DNA from: Punctularia strigosozonata HHB-11173 SS5
Taxonomy: Eukaryota > Basidiomycota > Agaricomycetes > Corticiales > Punctulariaceae
DNA: 64,000 nt
Direction: 5' to 3'
NCBI RefSeq assembly: GCF_000264995.1
Contig: NW_006767440.1
Location: 1,469,863 to 1,533,862, forward strand
A program made the position numbers and the translations under genes. The notes under the pieces were generated by a model. The model had not been told where the DNA came from. It searched no databases and was given only the letters and a program-made list of their open reading frames with translations. Positions 11,427 through 23,495 of the stretch are shown piece after piece (within the stretch, counting starts at the first letter, position 1; the number at the start of each line of letters is the position of its first letter).

Positions 11427-11624
11427 TGAAATCAAGTGAAAATGGGTGAAAATGAAAACGAGTGAAGATGAATGAAAACGAGTAAATCAGGATGAATGTC
11501 AATGATTTTGAGTGAAAATGGATGAAAGTACGAGTGAAAATCGGTGAAAGCGAATGAAAGCGAATGAAAACGGATGAACTACCGTGACTTTGAATGAAAA
11601 TGGATGAATCTGTATGAATTCTCA
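11427..11624 (+). repeat. Right array of a degenerate 10-bp tandem repeat
   Basis: About twenty units begin with TGA(A) and are spaced 10 bp apart. There are two phase slips, one of 6 and one of 12 bp. The consensus is TGAAAAYGRA. It is in inverted orientation relative to 11081-11180. It probably forms the subterminal region of a non-autonomous DNA element, but no clear terminal inverted repeat or target duplication was found. Confidence 0.85.
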
Positions 11625-11859
11625 CATTGACATTATTTTTGTCCGATACAGACCACCATACACGACGCATCCCGCGTGATTAGCTGTCTTCACTACTGGC
11701 AAACGCTAATTGCGGATTTCATAGCAACAAACTCGCAACCTGGCGACAAATCTATTTTGTCCGCCGGAGGTGTTCCAATGCTCTGGAGGCGCGACTTGTG
11801 TGATAGAATAGTGGCATTGACATACGGAATATCATGTAGAACAGGGCGACAGAGAAGAC

Positions 11860-13403
11860 TCAGAGATCAACGGTGCGTTTCTCCACAGCACTCTTCTTCG
11901 CAGCCTCGATAATGCGGATGCCAAGTTCTGCATGTTCGGGTGTGACTTCCAGGGTTCTGATCCCGTTTATCGCATCCGCGACATTGTTGTAGTAGTCCTT
12001 GTAGGAGCCAGGAAGAGTTTTTATCCTGATTGATGTCGCGTGAGGCTCAGGGTACATACAACCTGGAGAGGAGTGCTTACTTCAAGAAGTGCATTGTTCC
12101 GTCGGGGTCCCTCCTTCCAAATTCGCCCCAATTCTCTTCTGGATCTTCGCCAAATCCGGGATCCAACGGACTTAGTCCCTCTTGTATCTGCGGCTCTGCA
12201 TATCATCTGAGCAGGAAAGCTAGCAGAAGCTCAGAGTATATCACCTTGGACATCCAAACCGAACTTGACGAAGCTCGTTTCGCGACCTCGCACAATGAAG
12301 CGGATCTGGTGCGACAGCACGGAGTGTAGCGCAGACCGCAGTGTTACCAGAACCGGCGAGTCAGCGTAGCGCATGTGAATGATAAACTGAGCATTCCCAG
12401 TAAGGTCAGTACGGCAGAACACAAATATCGAATTTGCTACGACGCACCGAGTCGTCCACGTCCAGGTGTCCCTCTCGTCTTCCGTTTTCCAGCAGCGCAG
12501 TGACAGACTTCGGAGCGCCGAAGAGAGCAATAGCCTGATCAATGAGGTGCGAACCACTGATATGACATGTGAGATTGATCTGGGGGTCCCGAGAACAGGC
12601 AGCTCACAGTCCGAATGTAATTCCAGCTGAACCGCCAGGGGGGCCCAGAGGCCAGTCAGCACGAAGGTCAAACCTTTACGCAAAGTGTCAGCCACGTAAT
12701 GACACACATTCGGCGCGTACTTACCGAGATTCGAAATCCACGAGCTCCGACACCTTCAAGCATACCCATATGAGTGGTCGTTTCAGTGATGAAAAGTACC
12801 ACTAACCTTCCCGCTCTGGATCAATGACTGGACGGTCCTAAAGTCACCGTCGAACCGGCGGTTATGGTAGGGAGCGAGGACGAGCTTCTTGTCTTTCGCT
12901 ATTTCGATGAGCTCCCGCATTTCAGCGCTTGTCGCGGTAACAGGTTTCTCGAGGATGACTGTGGCATGATATGTATGAGTTCTAGACGGGGAGCAGCCTA
13001 ACGTACCATGCTTCCCGGCGGACAAAGCTGCTTTCGCGTAGTCGTAGTGCGCAGAATCTTTCACTGCCACAACGACCTAGGGACGATAGAATGAGGAGCG
13101 GCATTAAGATAACGTTGTCTTGGCTTACCAAGTCGACTTCGGGATCTCCCAGAACGTCGTCCAGGGTGTTAACGACCTTCACACCCAAATGTCCATATTT
13201 ATCCCTAGCGATGCTCTTCTCTGGCGTAGCTCTGCGCTCGAGGATGGTGTGCAGCTGGTATACCTCCGGTAATGCAAGCTAATAGGAGGTAGGTCAATCG
13301 AAGGTGGGCCCGCCGCACTATTGTATCAACATACGATGAAAGGGATTTGGAACACCTTCGCGGAGAAGCCCACGCCAAGGACAGCAGCACGAATGGGGGC
13401 CAT
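11860..13403 (-). CDS. Gfo/Idh/MocA-family NAD(P)-dependent oxidoreductase
   Basis: The protein starts MAPIRAAVLGVGFSAKVFQIPFIV, a Rossmann GxGxxxxxxHxP-type nucleotide-binding start in which the usual His is replaced by Gln. VYQLHTILERR and the DDVLGDPEVDLV block follow. Next comes VVVAVKDSAHYDYAKAALSAGKHV, then VILEKPVTATSAEMRELIEIA with the catalytic EKP lysine. The Gfo/Idh C-terminal domain is then LVLAPYHNRRFDGDF. The last exon is YYNNVADAINGIRTLEVTPEHAELGIRIIEAAKKSA, ending VDL. The gene is cut by about eight introns. Members oxidise or reduce sugars, inositol or dihydrodiols; the substrate cannot be read from sequence. The start at 13403 is supported because the GxG motif follows directly. 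Confidence 0.9.
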
Positions 13404-13991
13404 TGCGGAACGATGTTGACACCTGGGACGCGAGCTGCGAGCTGGCTGGCCACAGATATAGTGCTTGCATGATCCCCCAGCAGATCAAGTTTTTATAGAG
13501 GGTGCGGCTGACCCGGTTGTGTCGGTCCGCGGAGTAAATTCGGCGTTGGACTATTGTGCTCCTGACTTTAACTGACCAAAAAGGAAGCTGATATCAAATT
13601 CTCGTAATCAAGAAGCATCACTCTATGTAGCATATCCCCTAACTGGTGGGACTTAGTAGAATTAAGCCTCGCGTCACGCCCAGGAGCTACAACGCGATAC
13701 GAGCGGTGGTTTAGGAGCCTGCGCCAACCTATTGTATCTATAGGCTTTATTTTTTGAGTGCGGGGAGTAGCCGACGAAAATCCTAGGTACATAACTTACA
13801 TGTGTACATACAGTGTTATGCAAGAAGATTACTTAGGTATTTATATCGTGGGAATGCTCATTCCCTCACATCCGATTATCTTGAACTGGGAGGCGCTAGG
13901 CATTTGTTTGGCCTTCCTGGTGTTGCTGCCATCCTATCTCAACACAGCGCCAGGAGCGTAAGGCGGACTCGGACAGTCTCTGAGTTATACC
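13404..13991. other. Divergent promoter region
   Basis: This spacer separates the oxidoreductase (minus) from PAN2 (plus) and must contain both promoters. I see no gene, repeat or RNA in it. Confidence 0.5.
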
Positions 13992-16900
13992 ATGGCATCT
14001 CCATACACGCCGCTGGACCCCATAAATCCGCAGCCAATCGGTCATGGCGCGCTGCAACCCATCCCAGCGCTTTCATTCGACCCCAGCTCGGATACACTAT
14101 GGACGGGAACAGATTCCGGCACCGTGATTGCGATGCACTCGTCGCACGGGGTTCGGGGTGTCTCTTTCAAAGTTGGAGGAAGATTCGGCGTCAAGAAAGT
14201 GATAGCCGGGGACAACTACGTGCTTTCCATGGCGTCTGAGCTGGGTCTTGGGGTCGGTTCATGGGGAAAAGGTGGAATGAACAAGTGGTATTCTCGGTTG
14301 GTGATAGCTAGTGGTGTCACGGTTGATGTCGGATCGCTCATATACCTGGTGGGGTTGCATCCAGCCCATCTGCAACAGCGCTCACATTTTCGAATGTTTC
14401 AACCTCGTCTCAAGCTCTTGCGGTTTCTACGGTAGCACCCGAGCTCGTGATGTTGAATCCCTTCACTGGAGCGGAGATCCGTCGGATTTCCACGAGCTCG
14501 GCTGTGACGCACCTGCAGTTCTCGCATCTTCACCTCTTGTCCGGTTCGCGCGATGGCTATCTTCGTGCTCATGATCCTAGGACCGGGCTGAGAAAGGCTG
14601 AGAGTGGCGCAGAGCTCTCCGTCAAGGCCCACGCAGGCTCTTTCCAAGGACTAGCGTCCAGCGGGAACTATATTTACACAATTGGATGCACTGTCCGGTA
14701 GCTTCATCAGTTCAACTGTGTTTTGTTTTGCTAATGAATACCCAAAACAGCCAAGGCACAACATTTCCTGAACCTTTGGTTAAAATACACGACATCCGTA
14801 CGATGCGTCCGATCGCTCCGGTCCCTTTCTCAGAGGGACCTGCCTTCATAGACGTACTTCCTCGACTTTCTTCGAGTATTGTCATCACGTCAAGCCAGGG
14901 GCTGGTGAACATAGTCGATGTTTCGAAACCTGACACAACCAGCGATTTTTACCAGGTAATTCCCATCGAAGTGGACATCGGGATGTCCCTTACTCACACA
15001 TGACTAGCTTGAAACCGCGTCATATATATCATCTAGCGCTGTTTCTCCTACAGGAGCCTATCTCGGATTCGGCGATGGTCATGGTTATGTGCACCTCCTC
15101 ACCAATGTGCACGAAGTGGACGAAGAACACCCCGTACCATTGAACGGATTCGAAGGAAAAACTGTCGAGTGGGCCCCTCCTCCTGAACCAGCGCCGGAGC
15201 TTCCAGATAATGCGTCAGTAATCTGCGTAGATCAATCCTACGATGCTCACACGCAAAATAGCCCTTTGAATTCTGTTGGACTACCTTATTACACTGAACC
15301 CCTGTTCTCATCATGGAGCGCATCGATGTTCTCTCCGGACATAGGATTCCCAGCTCCTCCCAAGATACCGAACCAAATTTTACACAACCTGAAGATCACC
15401 GGTGGCCTGGCGTCTGCGACTCTCCCAAAGGAGCTGAAGGGACGCCGAAATGTTGTCAGCGTAGGGATGAGGAAAGATCAGGCGCGATTCAGAAGCGGAA
15501 AAATGCAAAGAAGTGTAGTTCGTACCTCCTCCTCTGTCTTGCGTTCGTCTCTACTGACGAGATCTTCGCGATCAGTCCGAACCCGAGACCCCTCAATCAA
15601 GCTCGGACGTCCCAAAAATATATCGCAAGGTGGAGATCGAATACTCGAAATTTGGTGTCGAGGATTTCGACTTCGGGTCTGTTTCATTGAGCAGGCCTTC
15701 GTCTCTTGCAGTTCTGATAGTTCTGGCAGGTACTATAACAAGACCGAGTTCAGCGGCCTGGAAACACACATTTTGCAATCATACACCAATTCCATCGTGC
15801 AATCCATGCATTATCTCCACCCGATCCGACGTCTCGCAAAATCGCATATCATCACAAATTGTCCGCATGAACACTGTCTGCTCTGTGAACTTGGGTTCGT
15901 CTCGCGGATGCTTGAGGACGCTCGAGGGATAAATTGCCAAGCCAGCAACTTCTGCAAGACTGTTGGAGTGCTCGCTCAGGGTATTCCTGTCTCTCCAAGC
16001 TACAGTTTACATTTCCAAGCTCATGAGACCGGCAGTGCACAATCAAATGGAGCTATTGGACTATGGGATCGACGGACCATCCGTTGACTGGGCTAACATC
16101 ATCCAAAGCTTCAATCGTTTCCTCGTGGAGAGATTGAACATGGAGGCCAACGTCACATCTCGCAATCCGTTGATCCTCCCACGTACGAGTCTTCAACCAC
16201 AGACGGCACCGCCGGTATCTCCGATCACCCAGCTCATGGGCATCGATGCCAAAAATGTCGTTGTGTGCACCACGTGCAAGGGAACGCGCGAGAAGGCAAA
16301 TTTGACTCACGTAATTGACATGGTCTACCCTCGTGCTGTACGTTCATACTTTACAAACTGGTGTCGTGTTGTCTAATCAAATCACAGAATATCAGTGCGA
16401 ATACGCAACCAGCGCCTGATATCTCGAGCGTTTTGAGCGACTCGCTCCGGCGCCAGACGACACATCGAGCGACATGCCAATCGTGCAGAAAGATGACAGT
16501 GTTCGAGACTACGCGGATCATTCCTGCCAAGGATTTGCCTCCTATACTTGCTGTCAACGCGTCGGTATACAACGAGGAGTCATTGAAGATCTGGCAAGAT
16601 GGCCGGCGACACCGTTTCCTGACACCCACTACTCGGGTTAAGTGCGGTGATAGTGAGGAAGATGTAGTGGAGTACGAACTGAGGGTGAGTTAACGTAGGG
16701 ATATCATGCTGAGCGGTACTCAGAAACTTCCTAGGCAATGACGATCGAAATCTCGGACAGGACAGGCCCTTCGCACCTATGCGCCATAATCAAAGGTTAG
16801 GATCGCCACATTCGCGTCAAATCTCGAGATTGAATTAGGCTTGTAGTTCCGGAGGCAGAAGGCCGGAATGATCTCATGAGTCCTTGGTTTTTGTTCAATG

Positions 16901-18530
16901 ATTTTGCTGTCCGAAACATACCAGAAAGCGAGGCTTTAGGATTTCCGGAAGATTGGAAGGTGTGTCCTGATCACACAGCATCATGTTAGCTAAGGAAGGT
17001 TGGTTAGATTCCAACCGTCCTCTATCTGGAACGAATGGACATCAAGTCGGCGCTAGATTATAGCAAGTTACCAGAAGGGCTCGACCCCACCATATTGTGT
17101 CGGGACACAAACATAGCCATGTGAGCATACTTGCTATGGCCTATGACTCAGCTTATGCTATTCAGAATGCGAGACAAAAATCTGATCAAACACGAGTGCT
17201 TACGACCGGACGAGCTGCCTCGGCCGGGGACCATCGTGTCTATCGATGCAGAATTTGTTCTAATGCAACAGGTCACCCTCTCTAGCATTCTTCGGCTGCG
17301 CATACTAACTTCTCGTTCAGGAAGAGACGGAGTTTCGCTCCGACGGAAGCAAGAAGGTTCTCAGACCTGCCCGACTTAGCCTTGCCCGTGTATCAGTCCT
17401 CCGAGGGGACGGCCCCAAAGAGGGGGTACCGTTTATTGATGATCACATCCACACGAGCGAAGTTATTGTCGACTACCTCACCGAGTTTTCTGGCATCAGG
17501 TGTGAGTTATCTGCGATTCTCCCTATGGTTTATCTCTCATCATTCGCAGTTGGGGATCTTGATCCTCACCTCTCGCGTCATACATTGACGCCCCTAAAAC
17601 TTGTCTATAAGAAACTCCGTCTGCTGGTGGACAGGGGGTGCATCTTCATAGGACACGGGTTATCCAAGGACTTCAGAATTATCAGTAAGTCGTTATGTCA
17701 CACCGTCGGACATGAGCAAGGACGAACCATGATATGTTAGATATATTCGTTCCGCCCGACCAGGTCATTGACACTGTCGATCTCTACTTCATCAAGTCAC
17801 GGCAGCGGCGGTTGTCGTTACGATTCTTGACATGGGCGATACTTCAGGAAAATATTCAGCAAGAAACTCACGATTCTATTGAAGATGCGCGCTCTGCTCT
17901 GCGTCTCTTCAAGAAATTCAACGAATTCGAAGAAGCAGGAGTATTCGACCAGAAGTTAGAGGAGTTATATCGTACCGGCAAAGAATATGTTTGTCTGTTT
18001 ACACGCATTGGGACTTAATCTTCGCTCATGTTATATGTTTGCAGAATTGGAAACCTCCTGCTCCGCCAGAGGCCACCCCCTCGGCTCCTTCCCCGCCCAC
18101 CATCTCAGCTGCTCCAGCTGCCTCTCCGTTCGCTTTCCTCATGCAAGGCGGCCTCCTGCAGCACGCCGCACAAGGCGGAACCTTCCCGATGTTCCCTGGA
18201 ACCACTGCTCCACCAATGTTTACGCCCCCCAACCTATCTCAATTCAACCCAGGCGCAAACATGTTTTCTCCTCAAACATTTCCGCCTTCGAACGGTTTCC
18301 AACAACCAAATATCTTTCAGCCCACGCCGTTCCCGGCACAGGCCAATATGAACCTACTGCAAGCGTTGGGTAATGGTAGGCCTGGCGTGAGCGGAATCCT
18401 CGGTGCAGGGACGCCGCCATATCCGAGTAGTCAGTCACAAACACCTGCGCGCCCTTTCTTCAGCCCAAATCCTGGGAGTGGGCGAGGAGGTGCCCATGAT
18501 CGGAACTGGCGGCAACGTCACGGTGGATGA
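13992..18530 (+). CDS. PAN2: PAN2, catalytic subunit of the PAN2-PAN3 poly(A) deadenylase
   Basis: PAN2 with PAN3 shortens poly(A) tails in the cytoplasm. The protein starts MASPYTPLDPINPQPIGHG and continues with WD40-like blades (DSGTVIAMHSSHGVRGVSFKVGG; SRDGYLRAHDPRTG; VKIHDIRTMRPIAPVPF). A linker contains GYLGFGDGHGYVH-like and PPEPAPELPDNASVICVDQSYD segments. A UCH-like, probably inactive, domain follows (CRELGFVSRMLEDARGINCQASNF; QLMGIDAKNVVVCTTCKGTREKANLTHVIDMVYP). The DEDD exonuclease carries VSIDAEFV, IFIGHGLSKDFRII, DTVDLYF and HDSIEDARSALRLF, so its acidic residues are intact. The C-terminus is a Pro/Phe/Asn-rich tail ending RNWRQRHGG. About 14 short introns interrupt the gene, especially between 16680 and 17760. 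Confidence 0.93.
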
Positions 18531-18910
18531 TAACTTCATTGCGTACACCATTGACCTGTGTCCTTTTGTCGTTTTGGTCGCTATGTGTGAGGTTATGGCT
18601 GGTTCTGTTTGTCGTGTAATTGAAGAGTTAGCTGTAGCATTAATTTGATTCTTCACATTCCTGGAACTCGGTTTGCGGAGGTGATGCGACTTGTTGAATG
18701 ATGGTGACTTCTCTTCTGGCTCTCACAAGCTCACTCGTGATTACCACAAGCCGGACCCAATATGCTTCTGATCAACGTCTATACGACGTCCCATCATCCG
18801 CGTGGAGTACAAACCGGGCTTTACTGCATATGTCAACTGCTCTCGGTCACCGAGTTCTCTAGATCGTCGACGACCCACTCAACTGCCTTTACTCATCGCT
18901 AGTTTGTCCG
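18531..18910. other. Intergenic spacer
   Basis: The spacer holds the PAN2 3' UTR and the promoter of the following hydrolase gene. I see no other signal. Confidence 0.45.
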
Positions 18911-20286
18911 ATGGAATGTGCTTCGGGGCAATTGCTTGTAGACCCTTTCGTCTTCGTACAGCCTGGGTTTGCAGACAACGAACCGTTGTACTTGGCAGCA
19001 AAACGGTACCGACCAGACGGAGCAGATAGAGCGCAGAAAGGGGTCACCCTTGTTCTCTTCCACGCAACTGGGAGTCGTGAGTGTACCTCCTGCACCTCTT
19101 CTTCTATGTTTATGGGGCCTGTCGGACGCAGTCAAAGAGCAGTGGGAGCCTATGCTGAAGAGACTGTTCGATCTATCCCGTACCAAGCCTCCATCAGAGC
19201 GCATCCGGGAGGCGTGGTGCTTTGACCGTCAAAATCATGGCGACAGCGCCGTTCTGAACCGGGATCGCCTTCGTTCACGGCCGGATGGTGTAGGTTAGCA
19301 CGTTGGTCAATGTTAATCTGAAGTCAAGGGTTCATTGCTTATCACTGTTTCGCATGTGCAGGTGTTGCGGAATATGGAGCGGGTGTCGCGCATTTCCTTC
19401 GGTCAGACCATGTCCGTGGTCACCGGATAATCGCTATCGGCCATTCGTCAGGCACCGCAGCTCTGTCTGTCCTGTTGTGTTATCTCAAAACATACCCAGG
19501 CCTAACCTACCTCCCAGAACTCTATCCTCTCGAGATTTCCCAACCGGAAATCTGCCTTACGAGGGCATCGTCCTCATCGAAGCCGCTATCACAGACAAGG
19601 AAGAGTACTACGCTAATGTCACAGCCCGCGAGCGTGCGTTGGGACTCGTCCAGAAAGCAACCCGTGCACGCCGGAGAACTTGGGGGAGCAGAGAGGAAGC
19701 TCGTGCGTGGATGAGCCGCCGTGTTCCGTGGAATTCTTGGGATCCTAGATCAGTCAAGTTTTTCGTTGTACGCACAGTCCTGTCGCGAGCCTACTTATTT
19801 GTGCTGACGTGAGCTCACTAGAAATATGGCTTGCGCGTCGTGGATGTAGATGGAAATGTTCAAGTCACCCTCAAGTGCGATCCGGCGCAAGAAGCGAGCG
19901 CGTTCGGCGATGTATACGGACATTTTGACTCCTTCGATGAGCTCAAGCGCATATGCCCTCATATTCCAGTACATCTGATCTTCGGATCAAAGATCGAGTT
20001 GATGTCAGTCGTTATTTTCACTTCTACTATGAGACCTCAGGCTTGAATGCGATTTTGATAGCCCACGTGCTACGCAAGACGCGGTGATCAGGGCATGCGA
20101 AGGGCATTACGCTTCATGCGTGAAGATAGCTGACCGCGGCCACTTCGTGAGTGGCGTCCAGCTCTGATGCGCTCCGTCTGACTTTTGATGGCCCTCTTGA
20201 AGCTAATACAGGAAGATCCTGATGCCACGGCTGAAGCCGTTAGCCGGGCTCTAAGCCATCACGCGTCTCCCTTCTCAAAGCTTTAA
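18911..20286 (+). CDS. Alpha/beta hydrolase
   Basis: The protein begins MECASGQLLVDPFVFVQPG and continues YLAAKRYRP and GVTLVLFHATGS, where HATG is the oxyanion strand. After an intron come EQWEPMLKRLFDL and EAWCFDRQNHGDSAVLN. Next is HVRGHRIIAIGHSSGTAALSVLL, with the nucleophile Ser in GHSSG. Later exons give YEGIVLIEAAITDKEEYYA, YGLRVVDVDGNVQVTLKCDP, VHLIFGSKIELM and finally CVKIADRGHF, whose His is the likely catalytic base. The last exon ends ASPFSKL with TAA at 20284-20286. About six or seven introns are needed. Relatives act on small esters or lactones; the substrate is unknown. The start is chosen because the next residues match the family's N-terminal strand. Confidence 0.82.
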
Positions 20287-20356
20287 GCAGCGCGGATTAT
20301 GATGTTCGCGCGCGCGACCTTCAACATGAATTCGCCGAGATGATCACCATATCTAT

Positions 20357-21745
20357 TCACCGCTTCTCGCTAAGCACTCGCCAATCCACGACACCGTATT
20401 CCCCATAGCGCTCCTTAAGCCATTCGTTGGCCGTAGCGAAGTGCCCATTGCCTAGAAACCCACGACGTGCTGATAGAGGCGACGGATGGGCTGACTTGAG
20501 TACCAAGTGTTTGGTCTAAAATATTTTGCCTGATCAGAAGGCGTACATGAAATCAAAGGCTTCGGCTTGCCTCGTCAATACCGACACTCGCACATGTTTT
20601 CTGTGCGTGTAAACCCCACGCCATGAAGACGACGCCTTTATCACCCGCTCTCCGCGAGCTTGAACTAGGAGGCTCATCTGATACGCGTCCAGCACCTGCT
20701 TCTCCTGGAGAAGCGGCATCGAATATAATTGTTTTGCGTGCGAGTACGGCACGTAGCGCGGCCTGTGTAAATTCCTCCCATCCTCTTCCAGAATGCGAAG
20801 CAGCTTTGTGAGCGCGAACGCTGAGCGAGGTGTTGAGGAAAAGCACGCCTGCTCGTGCAAGTGGTGAGAGATCTCTGGGATCAGGCAATAATATGAGCCG
20901 GGAAAGGACTCAGCGCCAAGAAACATGCTAACCCGAAGGCTGGCGGAATGAAGCCTGGTATGTCGGCTGCAAGCTGCTTGTAGATGTTGCGAAGCGAAGG
21001 CGGGGGTTTTGTGGGTGGCAGTACCGAAAATGCTAGACCTGAATTTAACGTCAATTTACTGCGAATGTCGAGAAAATGGTTGCTTATTCACCATGCGCCT
21101 GATTGACGTCGTGATACGGATCTTGCCCAAGGATCACGACCTTAACTTGATCTAGAGGTGTAAGCCGCGACCAAGAATATATGTCTGCAGCTGCCAGGCA
21201 AGTTAAGACTATAGCTTGTGCGCACATCATACAAGACTCGACACGCACCAGCAGGATATATTGTGTGAGATTTCATCTCCGCAGCGAGGAATTGCTTGAG
21301 CTGATGGGGCAGAACAAGAGCGACCATCAGTGTCGGGTTACCGTATGCAGTGATGGACGCGAAGTCAAAGACGGTATAGTCTCACAGCTCTGCAGTATGC
21401 TTTCAAAGGGCTCTAAGGACATACCTTCCTGAAGTATGGCTTGCTAAATTCTGGTTCAAGCGCCGCATACCAAGCTTCCTCTATGGTATCTTGTTCTAGC
21501 GAGTGCATCATAGCGTCAGAGGAACCATGCTGCAGTGGGTCTGGTTGTAGATCCGAGCGTGCCTCGGAACTATCTGAGGATATCCTCCTTCTCTTGTTCT
21601 CCCGCGAGGCTGAGGCGGTGGTTTTCAGCGTGAAACCCGAGTTGCGAACGGTTTGTTGTACGAAAACCTTCGCCGTTCGAGAGACACGTAGCATTTTTGC
21701 AGAAGAGTCCTCCAGACTGTCCTCGTTGACGCGTTTAGGAGGCAT
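20357..21745 (-). CDS. UNG1: Uracil-DNA glycosylase (family 1)
   Basis: UNG removes uracil from DNA in base-excision repair, in nucleus and mitochondria. The N-terminus ([20 protein letters not shown]...) is basic and contains NKRRRI, a plausible nuclear signal, before [20 protein letters not shown]. The catalytic water-activating loop [19 protein letters not shown] is at about 21140-21030, antisense. Then come [32 protein letters not shown] and [12 protein letters not shown]. The minor-groove loop reads [24 protein letters not shown] near 20500. An insert rich in Ser/Pro/Gly (about residues [20 protein letters not shown]) lengthens the region before the VVFMAWG strand. The protein ends [11 protein letters not shown], with the stop at 20357-20359. 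The gene converges with the hydrolase, separated by only 70 bp. Confidence 0.93.
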
Positions 21746-22134
21746 TCGATGCGCTACTCAGTTGTGGGAACAGATACTGTGTGCAGGTCGAGGGACGCGT
21801 CCGTGTGTCAAGGCGCGTCGCGTGCGAATAATCACGTGATATCAGAGTCAATGTCAGTGCTTAGCTGCTTTGTGACCAGAACAGCAAATTTTGTTCCGTC
21901 CTTCTCAGTACTACGACGCTGCCGTCACTTGCACGCATCCAGACGTGAGTTCACGATCCCTTGTCTTCGGCCTTCTCTGTTTGAGGATGAAACGCACTGG
22001 GCTCTGACCACCTTGATGTTACGCACTACTCTTGTACGCGAGAGGCGGCCTAGAAAACCGTTAACTGATCTTTCCCGTTTATTACTTGTCCATGTTCATG
22101 CTGCAACGTTCCGCTGACTCATACTGCAGTAAAA
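21746..22134. other. Divergent promoter, UNG / LCP5
   Basis: This is the divergent spacer between two housekeeping genes. I see no additional gene or repeat in it. Confidence 0.5.
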
Positions 22135-23495
22135 ATGGCGGACGGGGATGCAGCTACCTCTAAGCCGGTATCTCCTACCAAGTACCTGGAAGATATGACC
22201 CAGAGCATGGAGTCCGTCCGCGAAGTTATCAAAACTCTGAAGGAAGAGTGAGTGTTCTTGCGTTGCGTGCCCAGACTCTTGCTCATCATCTTCATGTTCT
22301 GCGCAGCACAGACAAGCTGGATACCAAAGATGGGATTTCACTCCTTTCCCTCAAGCACCACCTTATGATGTCGTATCTCAACTCGCTGGTCCTCCTATCC
22401 TCCCATCGGTTACTTGGACATCCGCTGACACAACGGTCTCCGCCTCCCGCGCCGTTCTCATCGGAACAACGGTAAGTTGGTCATCACCCGCTTCATCGGC
22501 TCTGGCTTACATGCAATATAGCTCATTGAGAGGTGGCGACGAGCCAGGCGCAGGCGATCTCATCGACCATATGAATGAAGATAGGGTCATCCTGGACAAA
22601 ATCAAGTTTCTCGAAGGGAGAATGCGTTATCAAATTGACAAGCTTGTTCGTCTTGCACAAGAGGCGCCAATGAAGAATAAAGATGTCGTGGACGGTATGC
22701 AGCTCACTCATGCCCTTGACCCGTTTCTTACCGTGGATATCCTTTCCTTTAGACCCGCTGGCCTTCAGGCCGAATCCTCAGAACCTTCTCAACGTCGAAG
22801 CCTCTGGATCAGGCTCCGAAGATGACGATGAGAACGAAGATGACGTTAGCAACCAGCGGACAGGGATATATCGTCCCCCCAAGCTAGCGCCCATGCCATA
22901 CACCGAGGCTCCTCGGAAGAAGAAAACTAAGGAAGAGCGAGAAATGGAACGGGCTCGTCCACCGAATGCACTCTCGTCTCTTGCCTACCTCGATCCATCT
23001 CGGCCAGCCCTGGAGAGCACATCCGGCCTCGGCGGCGACGTCGCTTTGCAGGCGCACTCCGCTCGGGCACGCAACGTACGCCGGCTGACAGAGTTCGAGG
23101 AGGAGAACTTCACGCGTCTCGTGATGAAGAAGAAGGATGCCAATAGGCGGCTGCGCGATGAGGAGGCGTTGGCCATGGGCCTTAACCCGGGCGCTTTGGA
23201 TAACCGCCGTGGGCGCCGCAGCGGAGACGGTCTAGTGGAGGAGTTCAGTGACGTCTTCAAGGCGGTCGATAGGAGTTCGAGGACGAACCGCGGCAGGGGC
23301 GGAGGCGATGGGTACGAGGAACTACGGGAGAGAGGCAAGAAGAAGAGCGTGTTGGAGAGAGCGAGGAGCGCTGGCTCAAGGGTGGACCTCGATGCGGATA
23401 CGGAACAGGGGGCGGATAGGAAAAGAAAGAGGAGCAGGTTCGAGATGGACATTAAGTCGGCCAAGCGTCGCGCGAATAGTCGTGCAAGGAGATGA
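22135..23495 (+). CDS. LCP5: Lcp5/neuroguidin-like U3 snoRNP protein (Sas10/C1D family)
   Basis: Lcp5 works in the small-subunit processome during 18S rRNA maturation in the nucleolus. The protein starts MADGDAATSKPVSPTKYLEDMTQSM. The Sas10/Utp3/C1D helical domain follows: DGISLLSLKHHLMMSYLNSLVLLSSHRLLGHPL, then IDHMNEDRVILDKIKFLEGRMRYQIDKLVRLA. The second half is GIYRPPKLAPMPYTEAPRKKKTKEEREMERA, a typical Lcp5/neuroguidin block. A long basic tail with RKRKRSRFE and KSAKRRANSRARR serves as a likely nucleolar signal. Introns lie at about 22248-22305, 22471-22522 and 22697-22752; the last joins DVVD to DPLAFRPNP. The protein is about 390 residues, close to the family norm. Confidence 0.9.

Noticed and set aside
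1-18530. Possible functional cluster of deadenylation genes (NOT4 and PAN2 within 18 kb)
   Set aside because: They are separated by unrelated genes on both strands, and fungi do not usually cluster these; chance is the simpler reading.
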